This document shows positions 16,465 through 25,400 of a DNA stretch of 64,000 bases, in pieces (within the stretch, counting starts at the first letter, position 1; each line of letters opens with the position of its first letter). The DNA comes from an uncultured Bacillota bacterium (lineage in GTDB: Bacteria; Bacillota_I; Bacilli_A; RFN20; CAG-826): assembly GCA_949289845.1 (NCBI GenBank), contig CASEPN010000001.1, positions 306,887-370,886 on the forward strand, given 5' to 3'. The position numbers and the translations under genes were made by a program. Under the pieces are notes generated by a model that did not search any database, had not been told where the DNA came from, and was given only the letters and a program-made list of their open reading frames with translations.

Positions 16465-16470
16465 ATTATA
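16465..16470 (-). promoter_or_regulatory. -10 box before rsmF (leaderless type)
   Basis: TATAAT on the minus strand, then 6 nt, then ATG at 16458. The 49-bp gap to the divergent pdp gene (16508) also holds AT-rich sequence that could serve pdp, but I see no clear plus-strand hexamers. Confidence 0.6.
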
Positions 16471-16507
16471 CTTGAAGTCAAGGAAAAATTAATCGGGGGA
16501 GCGTTCT

Positions 16508-17817
<1,310 letters not shown>

Positions 17818-17821
<4 letters not shown>

Positions 17822-18279
17822 AGGTCGTCCTCACGAGGGTCCGTTCCGCCTCGGTCTCGATTGCCGGGGAAGTCGTCGGCGCGATCGGGCAGGGCTATCT
17901 CCTCCTCTCGGGCTTTGCCCCGGGGGACACGGAGCAAACCGTCTCCCGCATGGCGGAGAAGATCCATAAGCTCCGGATCTTCGAGGACGAAGGCGGGAAG
18001 ACGAACCTTTCCATCGATTCCGTCCGCGGGAACGTCCTTTCCATCAGCCAGTTCACCCTGTACGGGGATTTGACCGGAGGGAACCGCCCTTCCTTCTTCA
18101 AGGCGATGGATCCCCATGAGGCGGAGCGGCTCTACCTTCGCTTCAACGATGCGCTCCGGTCGTATTTTCCCAGCCTCCAGGAAGGTCGCTTCGGCGCCGA
18201 CATGGAAGTCAGCTCGCTCAACGACGGGCCCTTCACCCTCGTCCTCGATTCCGAGGAACTTTTCGGAGGGAAGCGATGA
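17818..18279 (+). CDS. dtd: D-aminoacyl-tRNA deacylase
   Basis: 153-residue DTD that hydrolyses D-aminoacyl-tRNA (and Gly-tRNA(Ala)). The active-site SQFTLYG (about 78-84) and the Gly-cisPro loop NDGPFT (about 138-143) are both present. The ATG overlaps the pdp stop and its stop overlaps the mnmA start, giving a tight pdp-dtd-mnmA operon. Confidence 0.95.
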
Positions 18280-19409
18280 AGGTCCTCCTCGGTTTCTCAG
18301 GCGGGGTGGACTCCGCGATTTCCGCCTATCTTCTCAAGAAGGAAGGGCACGAAGTGACCGGCGCCTTCATGCGGAACTGGGACGCGCTCCTTAATAACGA
18401 CTATCTCGGGAACCCGACCGCCGGCGACTCCCAGTGCCCGCAGGAGAAGGACTACCAGGACGCTCTTTCCCTTGCGCGGAAGATCGGGATTCCCCTCGCC
18501 CGCATTGACTTCGTGAAGGAGTACTGGGACGAGGTGTTCTCCCTTTTCCTTGAGGAATACAAGAGAGGAAGGACCCCGAACCCCGACATCCTTTGCAACA
18601 GCAAGATCAAGTTCGGGCCGTTCCTGGACTACGCGAAGGAGCATGGCTTCGAAAGGATCGCGATGGGCCACTATGCGCGGAAGGCCGTCCTTGACGGGCT
18701 TGCCCATGTCGCCGTCCCGAAGGACAAGGACAAGGACCAGACCTATTTCCTCGCCGATCTGAAGGAATGCCAGATCGCCCCGTGCCTTTTCCCGATGGAA
18801 GGGATCCTCAAGACGGAGGCAAGGGAGCTCGCGAGGTCGCTTGGCCTTAGCGAGTGCGCCGACAAGCATGGCTCCACGGGGATCTGCTTCATCGGAGAAA
18901 GGAACTTCCGCCCGTTCCTTGAGAACTATCTTCCAGCCAATCCCGGCAAGATCGTCGACGGGGACACCGGCGAGGCCATCGGGATGCACGAAGGAGTCCT
19001 TTTCTATACCCTAGGCCAGCGAAAGGGCCTCGGGATCGGCGGCGTCAGCGGCCGCGGGGAGGGGCGCTGGTACGTCTACCGGAAGGACGTGAAGGAAAAC
19101 ATCCTCTATGTCGCTCAGGGCGAGGGCGACGAGAGGCTCTTGAGCGATGAGTCGGAGATCGAGTCCCTCAACTGGATCGGTCCTTTGCCGGAAAAGGAGA
19201 GGGAGGTAGTCGCGCGGTTCCGCTATAGGATGGAAGGGGTGCCTTGCCTTTTCTCCGCCAGGGGAGAGGGAAGGGCGAGGCTCCACCATCTCGGACCGGT
19301 CAAGGCCGCCACCCCGGGGCAGTGGGCCGCAATATACAATCGGGATGGAGTGCTCCTTGGGGGAGGCATCATCGATAAGGTCTGGAGAAAAGGGAAACTT
19401 ATTTCCTAA
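18276..19409 (+). CDS. mnmA: tRNA-uridine 2-sulfurtransferase MnmA
   Basis: 377 residues. It makes the 2-thio group at U34 of Lys, Glu and Gln tRNAs. The PP-loop is GFSGGVDSA (about 6-14). The two catalytic cysteines lie in NPDILCNSKIKF (about 107) and STGICFIG (about 208). The length is normal. It is the last gene of the pdp-dtd-mnmA operon. No good terminator follows. Confidence 0.97.
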   Translation: MKVLLGFSGGVDSAISAYLLKKEGHEVTGAFMRNWDALLNNDYLGNPTAGDSQCPQEKDYQDALSLARKIGIPLARIDFVKEYWDEVFSLFLEEYKRGRTPNPDILCNSKIKFGPFLDYAKEHGFERIAMGHYARKAVLDGLAHVAVPKDKDKDQTYFLADLKECQIAPCLFPMEGILKTEARELARSLGLSECADKHGSTGICFIGERNFRPFLENYLPANPGKIVDGDTGEAIGMHEGVLFYTLGQRKGLGIGGVSGRGEGRWYVYRKDVKENILYVAQGEGDERLLSDESEIESLNWIGPLPEKEREVVARFRYRMEGVPCLFSARGEGRARLHHLGPVKAATPGQWAAIYNRDGVLLGGGIIDKVWRKGKLIS

Positions 19410-19447
19410 ACCCTGCAATTCCTTAGTGAAATGCTCGAAAATTGCGC

Positions 19448-19453
19448 TACTCT
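19448..19453 (+). promoter_or_regulatory. Possible -10 box before the secreted hydrolase (leaderless type)
   Basis: TACTCT, then 6 nt, then ATG at 19460. It is a weaker match than other boxes, but the spacing is the same and there is no Shine-Dalgarno sequence. Confidence 0.4.
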
Positions 19454-19459
19454 TTAATC

Positions 19460-20683
19460 ATGGCAAAGCGTAAGAAACCCTCTAAGAAGAAACTCGTTGG
19501 ATTCCTCGTCTCCCTCCTTATCGTCCTCATCCTCGCCTTAGTCGGCTACTGCGCCTACGAATTCGTTTTGAAGGACCGTCTCGCCGGCTCATCCTCGGAC
19601 AGCTCCTCCAGCGAGATTTCCTCGAGCCAGTCCTCAGGAAGTCTTCCTGAGGGTGGCTACGACCCTATCTCCTTCCATTTCCTTGACCTCAAGATCCGCT
19701 ATACGGGCGATTGCACCTACATCAAGGCGGGCGAGAACGACATCCTCATCGACGCCGGGGCGCGGCAGGCTTCCGCAGTCGTCATCGATGAATACCTCAG
19801 CCAGCATGTCGAAGACGGCAAGCTCGAATACGTGATCGCGACCCACGCCCACCAGGACCATATAGCAGGATTCGTCGGGAACGCCGACGACTCCCTCCCT
19901 GGAGGCCGCACGGGGATCCTCTACCAGTACAAGGTGGATACCTTGATCGACTTCCCCCTCACCGACGCGACCACGAACATCTACAAGAACTACAAGATTG
20001 CCGTGGAGCATGCGGTCGAGGAGGGGGCGACCCACTACACTGCCCTCCAGTGCGTGAAGGAGGAAGCCGGGGCGAAGAAGGTCTATGAGCTAGGGCAGGG
20101 GCTTACGATGGAAGTCCTCTACAACTACTTCTACGACCATGACAAGAGCGACTTCAAGAAGGACTTCCCCGAGATGGGCGGCTCCTTCAGCGAGGAGAAC
20201 GACTTCTCCGTCTCCCTCCTCTTCCGCCAGGGGGAGAAGGCGATGCTCTTCACGGGGGACTCGGAGGAATGGAGCGAGCACTCCCTCGTGACCCAGAACG
20301 ACCTTCCCGAGAACGTCGTTCTCTATAAGGGCGGTCACCACGGGTCATACACCGCGAACGGAGAGGAACTTCTAAAGGCGACGAGCCCCGATGCGATCGT
20401 CTTCGAATGCACCGCAGGGAACGACGAGTACGCCTCGACTCCCGAGCATTCCTTCCCGGCCCAGGAGACGATCGACCGCCTCGCCCCTTACACCGAAAGG
20501 GTCTACGTGACCCAGCAGGGGGACTGGGAGGATGCTTCGCATTTCGAACCCATGAACGGGACGGTCGTCGCATCCTATGACTCCGCGGGGAAGGAATCCT
20601 TCTCTTTCACCGGGAGCGAGCTTCCTCTCAAGGACAGCGAGTGGTTCCTCGAGAACCGGACGATGCCCGAGGCCTGGCGCTAG
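19460..20683 (+). CDS. Membrane-anchored ComEC-like metallo-beta-lactamase-fold protein
   Basis: 407 residues. A basic N-terminus and one membrane helix (about 13-36) are followed by a Ser-rich linker (about 44-65). The extracellular domain resembles the hydrolase domain of ComEC: an early GDCTYIKAGEND strand, the metal motif THAHQDH (about 131-137), a TGDSEE motif (about 263-268) and KGGHHGSY (about 285-292). In competence systems this domain is proposed to degrade the non-transported DNA strand; a free-standing exported version would act outside the cell. It is directly followed by two secreted nucleases, which supports a role in nucleic-acid breakdown. Phosphodiesterase activity is inferred. 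Confidence 0.75.
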   Translation: MAKRKKPSKKKLVGFLVSLLIVLILALVGYCAYEFVLKDRLAGSSSDSSSSEISSSQSSGSLPEGGYDPISFHFLDLKIRYTGDCTYIKAGENDILIDAGARQASAVVIDEYLSQHVEDGKLEYVIATHAHQDHIAGFVGNADDSLPGGRTGILYQYKVDTLIDFPLTDATTNIYKNYKIAVEHAVEEGATHYTALQCVKEEAGAKKVYELGQGLTMEVLYNYFYDHDKSDFKKDFPEMGGSFSEENDFSVSLLFRQGEKAMLFTGDSEEWSEHSLVTQNDLPENVVLYKGGHHGSYTANGEELLKATSPDAIVFECTAGNDEYASTPEHSFPAQETIDRLAPYTERVYVTQQGDWEDASHFEPMNGTVVASYDSAGKESFSFTGSELPLKDSEWFLENRTMPEAWR

Positions 20684-20686
20684 CCC

Positions 20687-20715
20687 TTGCCCTCTTCCTT
20701 CCCCTCCTTGATAAT
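20687..20715 (+). promoter_or_regulatory. Promoter of the first endonuclease gene (leaderless type)
   Basis: TTGCCC (20687-20692), a 17-bp spacer and GATAAT (20710-20715), then 6 nt to ATG at 20722. There is no ribosome site. Confidence 0.55.
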
Positions 20716-20721
20716 CCGTCC

Positions 20722-22122
20722 ATGAAGAGACGTTATCTTTTGTTCGCAGGGATCGCCCTCCTTGGGTCCTTGGCCCTCGGGCTCGCGGTTGCGCCTTCCT
20801 TGGGGAACGCCCTTGCCATTGGCGCGAGGATGGAACCCGCAAGGCTATGCGCGGACATAACGTTCGGGACGGGAAAATACACGGAATCCGATGGTTTTTC
20901 GGGGAAGGTCATCCCTGTTACCAACATCGGTGACGTTTCGGTGGAGGCGACCAAAGCCTTCTGGGGAGCGGAGGGCGACGCAGTCCGCTTGGGAAGCGGC
21001 AGCGCAGCCGGTTCCCTTACGATCAACTTCTCCGAGCCCCTCCTCATCGAAGAAATCAAGGTGCTTTGCTACCTATACGACAGTTCTGGCTCCCTTACTC
21101 TCGAGACGGACCAAGGGCGAGGAGATACTCTGGCTGTCACATCCACCGTCGCACCGTCCATCTCGGACGACTCCACTGACCCAGGATATGTCTTCTCCGA
21201 CCTCGGAGGACTGGATGGCGTTTCGACCGAATCGATCTCTTTGTCTAACGTGAAGGGCAAGAGAATCTGTCTATGCAAGGTCGTCATCGCCCACTACGGG
21301 GAAGGTTCCTCCGCCGGGACGGAGAGCTCCTCCTCGACCTCCTCTTCCAGGCCGGACACCTCGATTGATACCTCGATTCCCGATGGTTTGCCTGCTTATT
21401 ACAAGGATATCGACTGGACTCTCAAAGGGGTGGACTTGATGGACGAGCTCTCCTACCTCATCAACCCCCACACGAAATTGTCGTACGCGAAGCTTTGGGA
21501 CGCCTTCTACGAGGTCGACGCGGACGAGGACGGCAGGCTCATCGACATCTATAGCGACAACCGCTGGACAAAGGACCATCAGCAAGGCACCGGGGGCGCC
21601 AGCGCGGAAGGCCAGTATTACAACCGGGAGCACTCCGTCCCCAAGAGCTGGTTCGGCTCCCGGGAAAGCCATCCCACCTACACGGACCTCCACCACCTTT
21701 TCCCGACGGACAGCTACGTGAACAGCAGGAGGAGCAACAATCCCTTGGGCGAGGTCGGCTCCGCCACCTACACGAGCGGGAACGGCTCGAAGCTCGGGAA
21801 GTCCTCCTACCCCGGCTATACCGGCACCGTCTTCGAGCCGATCGACGAATACAAGGGCGACCTCGCCCGCGTCTACTTCTACTTCGTCACCTGCTACCGG
21901 GACGATGCCACGAACTGGCAGGACGGGACCGAGCAAAACATCGACCCGACCGAGGAATTCCGCCTGAAGCCCTGGTCGCTCGACATGTTCCTCGAGTGGG
22001 CGGAGATGGATCCCGTCTCCCAGAAGGAGATCGACCGGAACGAGGCGATTCATCGCGTCCAGGGGAACCGGAATCCCTTCGTCGACTATCCCGAGGCGGT
22101 TTCCCTCGTCTTCGGCGCCTAG
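20722..22122 (+). CDS. Secreted endonuclease I (EndA/Endonuclease_1 family), long form
   Basis: 466 residues. A signal peptide or anchor (about 1-35) is followed by a beta-rich domain of about 150 residues, a Ser/Thr-rich linker (about 195-215) and the nuclease domain. The nuclease signature NREHSVPKSWFG (about 303-314), then DLHHLFPTD and NSRRSNNPLGEV, is that of the His-Me finger endonuclease I family, which cuts DNA without sequence preference. The N-terminal domain could bind a surface ligand but is not recognised. The C-terminal domain is closely similar to the next gene's, including a 47-bp identical stretch. Confidence 0.85.
   Translation: MKRRYLLFAGIALLGSLALGLAVAPSLGNALAIGARMEPARLCADITFGTGKYTESDGFSGKVIPVTNIGDVSVEATKAFWGAEGDAVRLGSGSAAGSLTINFSEPLLIEEIKVLCYLYDSSGSLTLETDQGRGDTLAVTSTVAPSISDDSTDPGYVFSDLGGLDGVSTESISLSNVKGKRICLCKVVIAHYGEGSSAGTESSSSTSSSRPDTSIDTSIPDGLPAYYKDIDWTLKGVDLMDELSYLINPHTKLSYAKLWDAFYEVDADEDGRLIDIYSDNRWTKDHQQGTGGASAEGQYYNREHSVPKSWFGSRESHPTYTDLHHLFPTDSYVNSRRSNNPLGEVGSATYTSGNGSKLGKSSYPGYTGTVFEPIDEYKGDLARVYFYFVTCYRDDATNWQDGTEQNIDPTEEFRLKPWSLDMFLEWAEMDPVSQKEIDRNEAIHRVQGNRNPFVDYPEAVSLVFGA
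21763..21809 (+). repeat. 47-bp repeat, copy 1, shared by the two endonuclease genes
   Basis: Identical to 22763-22809, exactly 1000 bp downstream, in the segment coding ATYTSGNGSKLGKSS. Flanking codons differ at synonymous sites, so this patch is more conserved than the rest, as after gene conversion. Confidence 0.85.
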
Positions 22123-22134
22123 CCTTGTTTCCGA

Positions 22135-22163
22135 TTGTCCTTCCGGGAAGACGGGCGGATAAT
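22135..22163 (+). promoter_or_regulatory. Promoter of the second endonuclease gene
   Basis: TTGTCC (22135-22140), a 17-bp spacer and GATAAT (22158-22163), then 8 nt to ATG at 22172. A near-leaderless transcript is predicted. Confidence 0.55.
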
Positions 22164-22171
22164 CCGGGCAA

Positions 22172-23116
22172 ATGAAGACACGAACGTTTTTCCTCTCCCT
22201 GCTTCTCGTAGGAGCAAGCGCGCTCGGCGGCATCGCCCTTTCCTCCTGCGTCGAGGAATCCTCCTCGGACGGGACCGTCGGTTCTTCCTCTTCCGCCGAG
22301 GGGAGCTCTTCCTCGGATGGGATGGGAGCGGATTCCTCCTCCTCTTCCTCCTTGGAGGAAGGCGGGGAAGGCGATCTTCCCGACTGGGACACGGAGGTGG
22401 AGCGCTACTACGAGGACGTGGATTGGACGAAAGTGGGAAGCGACCTCATGAAGGACCTCACCGACGCGATCCGGCCGCACGACACGCTTTCCTACAGCTC
22501 CCTTTGGTCGGCCTACCGCACGACCGACGTCCGCGAGGACGGGACTCTCTGGGACATGTATAGCGACATCCATTGGAAGCCCGGGCAGAAGCAGTGCGGG
22601 AACTACAAGAAGGAAGGGGACTGCTACAACAGGGAGCACTCCGTCCCCAAGAGCTGGTTCGGCGACAAGAGCCCGATGAACACGGACCTCCACCACATCG
22701 TCCCTACGGACGGATGGGTGAACAACAAGAGAGGCAACAATCCCCTGGGAGAAGTGGGAAGCGCCACCTACACGAGCGGGAACGGCTCGAAGCTCGGGAA
22801 GTCCTCCTATCCCGGCTTTAGCGGCACCGTCTTCGAGCCCGTCGACGAGTACAAGGGGGACTTCGCCCGCATCTACTTCTATTTCGTGACCTGCTACGCC
22901 TCCACGAGGTCGAGTTGGGAGACCGGGAGCACCAACCTCAGCAATTCCGGGCTCGGGCTCAACTCCTGGAGCAGGGAGATGTTCCTGGAGTGGGCGGAGA
23001 TGGATCCCATCTCCCAGAAGGAGATCGACCGGAACGATGCGGTCTACGAGACCCAGGGGAACCGCAATCCGTACGTGGACAACCCCAATGCCGCGGAGCT
23101 CGTCTTCGGAGACTGA
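22172..23116 (+). CDS. Endonuclease I-family lipoprotein
   Basis: 314 residues. The signal peptide ends in lipobox LSSC, so it should be lipid-anchored outside the membrane, and a long Ser/Glu linker (about 30-70) holds the nuclease away from the surface. The motifs NREHSVPKSWFG, DLHHIVPTD and NNKRGNNPLGEV match the upstream paralogue and the endonuclease I family. It is likely non-specific DNA degradation for nutrient or phosphate release. Paralogy plus the shared 47-bp block indicates tandem duplication. Only one base separates its stop from the RNase gene. Confidence 0.88.
   Translation: MKTRTFFLSLLLVGASALGGIALSSCVEESSSDGTVGSSSSAEGSSSSDGMGADSSSSSSLEEGGEGDLPDWDTEVERYYEDVDWTKVGSDLMKDLTDAIRPHDTLSYSSLWSAYRTTDVREDGTLWDMYSDIHWKPGQKQCGNYKKEGDCYNREHSVPKSWFGDKSPMNTDLHHIVPTDGWVNNKRGNNPLGEVGSATYTSGNGSKLGKSSYPGFSGTVFEPVDEYKGDFARIYFYFVTCYASTRSSWETGSTNLSNSGLGLNSWSREMFLEWAEMDPISQKEIDRNDAVYETQGNRNPYVDNPNAAELVFGD
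22763..22809 (+). repeat. 47-bp repeat, copy 2
   Basis: Second copy of the identical 47-bp segment (see 21763-21809). Confidence 0.85.
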
Positions 23117-23117
23117 C

Positions 23118-23828
23118 ATGAGAAAGAAAGCGTTCGGCATCCTTCTTCTCGCGCCACTTCTATGCGCGTGCGTAGAGAATCCCTCCTCTGTCTCGTCCTC
23201 CCTCTCTTCCTCTTCTTCCGCGGGAGGGGAGTCGCTCTCCTCTTCGATCGCCGAGACGTACGAGGACGTCCCTTTCCGGGTCGCCCCCCAGGTCTCGGAG
23301 GACGGGAGGAGCGCTGACATCTATTCCTACTCCGTCGAGGATGGGGCGCTTGTGAGAACCTACGAGATCACCCTGGAAAAAGGGGAGAGTTACGTGGACT
23401 TCCAGGAGGTCGCCCTCTACTACCTCGCCTTCGGTGAGGCGCCCGCGAACTACTTCTGGGAGAAGAGACTCGCCCAGGCCTACGGCTCGGAAGGACGCTA
23501 CATGCAAAGCTTCCGGCTCGGGGACTACGACGGGCCCAACTCCTATACGGAGGCCCTGGGCGACTTCAATAAGTCCCGCGGCACCTACCTAGAGCTCGAC
23601 ATCGACGTTGACGGGAGCTACCGTCCTCAGGGGAACCGCGGGGTAGGGCGCCTCGTGATCGTCGTGGACGGGATCGAGGACTACGGGGCGGACCCCGTCG
23701 TCTACCAGACCGAGGACCACTACGACTCCTTCTCCGAGTTCTATAACTACCTGGGAGGATGGAGCGATCCCTTCGACGGGACCGGCTATGGCCTTGGGCC
23801 AAGGGAAGCGGTCCCGACCTACCGCTAG
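23118..23828 (+). CDS. Barnase-like ribonuclease lipoprotein
   Basis: 236 residues. The lipobox is LLCAC, followed by a Ser-rich linker to about residue 50. The C-terminal half follows barnase from end to end: a VALYYLAFGEAP helix, a Lys in the second helix (WEKRLAQAYG), FNKSRGTYLELDID (catalytic Glu, barnase Glu73), GNRGVGRLVIV (Arg83/Arg87 region), and YQTEDHYDSF (catalytic His102). It should be a guanyl-preferring extracellular RNase. No barstar-like inhibitor lies near it, which is tolerable for an exported enzyme. It sits with two DNases, so it likely works in nucleic-acid scavenging. Antagonism toward neighbours is an alternative. The stop overlaps the ribosome site of the sucrase gene. 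Confidence 0.78.
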   Translation: MRKKAFGILLLAPLLCACVENPSSVSSSLSSSSSAGGESLSSSIAETYEDVPFRVAPQVSEDGRSADIYSYSVEDGALVRTYEITLEKGESYVDFQEVALYYLAFGEAPANYFWEKRLAQAYGSEGRYMQSFRLGDYDGPNSYTEALGDFNKSRGTYLELDIDVDGSYRPQGNRGVGRLVIVVDGIEDYGADPVVYQTEDHYDSFSEFYNYLGGWSDPFDGTGYGLGPREAVPTYR

Positions 23829-23836
23829 GAGAACAT

Positions 23837-25192
23837 ATGGCACGCTACCGCCCTGAGATCCATCTTGCGCCTACGAAAGGCTGGATGAACGACCCGAACG
23901 GCTTTTCCCTACGTCCTGGAGGGGGCTACCGCCTTTTCTACCAGCATCACGACGCCCTCGAGGGCGAAGTCCTCATCGACTGGGCGCTTGCGGAGAGCGA
24001 GGACCTTGTCCGTTTCGAGGACAAGGGGACGTCCCTCGTCCCCACGATGCCCGAAGAGGGCGTCGGGAAGGAACCTCTTTGGGGCGGCTGCTGGAGCGGG
24101 TCCGCCTTCGAGCACGAGGGAAGGACCCATCTCCTTTACACCGCCTGCAGCAGGGACGGGGAACGGCAGGCCATCGCCATCCGTTCCGGCGACGGCCTTT
24201 TCCGGATGGATCCCTCCCTCGGCCTTCTCAAGGAACCTGAGGGAATCCCAACGGAGTTTTTCCGCGACCCCTTCGCCTTCTCTTACGGGAACAAGGACTT
24301 CGTCCTCGTCGGCGCTAGGCTTTCCGACGGGACGGGAGGGATACTCCTCTACCGGAGGGAGGGGACTTCCCTTTCCTTCATGGATACCTTCTTCCGTCTC
24401 CCTGGAAGCCACATGATCGAATGCCCGGGAATCTTCTTCCTCGAAAGCAAGGCGATCCTCGTCCTCTCGCCCATGGGGCTCGACGAGAAGGAGTGGGGCC
24501 CCCATCCTTCCTGCTATCTCGTCGGTAGGCTCGAGGAGGGGATGCGTTTCGTCCCGGAGGGGGGGCTCGCCCTTCTCGATCGCGGATACGACTACTACGC
24601 CGCGCAGCCCCTACAGGAGGGGAAGAGCGCCCACCTCGCCGCCTGGCTTTCCCTCTGGGACAAGGACCTTGGGAGGATTCCGAGCAAGGAGGAGGGTTTC
24701 ATCGGGACGATGGGGCTGGTCCGGAAGGTTTCTTTGAAAGACGGTGCCCTTTTCCAGGAATGGGAGCCTTCTTTGCTTGGATATTTTGAAAAAGAAGCGC
24801 GTTTCGAAAAGGATTTCCTGAGATTTGAGGATGCCGCCGTCTCGATGTTCTCCCTTTCTTCCGACGTTTCCTTCGAAGCGAGGCTCTTGGGCGGGGAGAA
24901 GGACGGGCTCCGCCTTTCCTATGAGGCTTCCTCGGGAATCCTCCGGATGGACGCCCACGATTCGGAGCATGTCCGCGCCGGATTGAACCTCGTCTATCCC
25001 GGGGTTCGTGAGGCTAAGGCGCTCCCAAGGGAGGAAATCCGCGTCTTCGTCGACCATTCGGTCGTCGAGGTCGTCCTTGGGGGAGGGCGGACCTGGATGA
25101 GCTCGCTCTTCTATCCTTCGACGGATCATCCGGTCCATGAGTTCCAGGGAGAGGGGCTCTCCCTTTCCTTCGCGAAAGGGAAGGCCAGCTAG
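23837..25192 (+). CDS. GH32 sucrose/fructan hydrolase
   Basis: 451 residues without signal peptide. GH32 motifs are WMNDPNGF (nucleophile Asp, about 16-23), FRDPFAF (transition-state Asp) and ECPGIFF (acid/base Glu, about 195-201). A C-terminal beta-sandwich (about 310-450) contains the typical VFVDHSVVEV strand. It is probably a sucrose-6-phosphate hydrolase or a cytoplasmic invertase. No PTS or permease lies beside it. AGGAG 5 nt before the ATG supports this start. It follows the nuclease genes closely and may be in the same transcript. Confidence 0.9.
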   Translation: MARYRPEIHLAPTKGWMNDPNGFSLRPGGGYRLFYQHHDALEGEVLIDWALAESEDLVRFEDKGTSLVPTMPEEGVGKEPLWGGCWSGSAFEHEGRTHLLYTACSRDGERQAIAIRSGDGLFRMDPSLGLLKEPEGIPTEFFRDPFAFSYGNKDFVLVGARLSDGTGGILLYRREGTSLSFMDTFFRLPGSHMIECPGIFFLESKAILVLSPMGLDEKEWGPHPSCYLVGRLEEGMRFVPEGGLALLDRGYDYYAAQPLQEGKSAHLAAWLSLWDKDLGRIPSKEEGFIGTMGLVRKVSLKDGALFQEWEPSLLGYFEKEARFEKDFLRFEDAAVSMFSLSSDVSFEARLLGGEKDGLRLSYEASSGILRMDAHDSEHVRAGLNLVYPGVREAKALPREEIRVFVDHSVVEVVLGGGRTWMSSLFYPSTDHPVHEFQGEGLSLSFAKGKAS

Positions 25193-25221
25193 TTTCTTCC
25201 CTAAACCTCTCACGCGCACGC

Positions 25222-25227
25222 TATACT
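25222..25227 (+). promoter_or_regulatory. -10 box for the alaS T-box leader
   Basis: TATACT lies about 170 nt before alaS, just upstream of the structured leader. Transcription should start near 25234. Confidence 0.55.
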
Positions 25228-25233
25228 ACGCGC

Positions 25234-25385
25234 GGCCGGGAAGAAGCCCTCGGGCGAGCCACCCCGGCGTCACGCGGGCAATGCCGCCGTTCCCGGCGTT
25301 AACGGGGAATCAAGCGCGCCTCTTGGCGAAGAAGGATGGTACCGCGCCCTCTCGGGGCGTTCCTTCGTGAGGGGCCTTTTTTCTG
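25234..25385 (+). ncRNA. T-box riboswitch controlling alaS
   Basis: The leader holds the conserved T-box sequence AAGGATGGTACCGCG (25332-25346). The antiterminator forms from GAAGGA (25331-25336) with TCCTTC (25361-25366), a TGGTACC bulge, and GCGCCC (25344-25349) with GGGCGT (25355-25360). The bulge's TGGT would pair with a tRNA acceptor end carrying discriminator A, as in tRNA-Ala. The competing terminator uses GCCCTC (25346-25351) with GAGGGGC (25369-25375), followed by six T. Upstream GC-rich hairpins (25240-25320) would be stem I. I could not fix the specifier codon, expected to be GCN. Uncharged tRNA-Ala should allow read-through into alaS. Confidence 0.85.
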
Positions 25386-25400
25386 CCCTGGGAGGTCATT

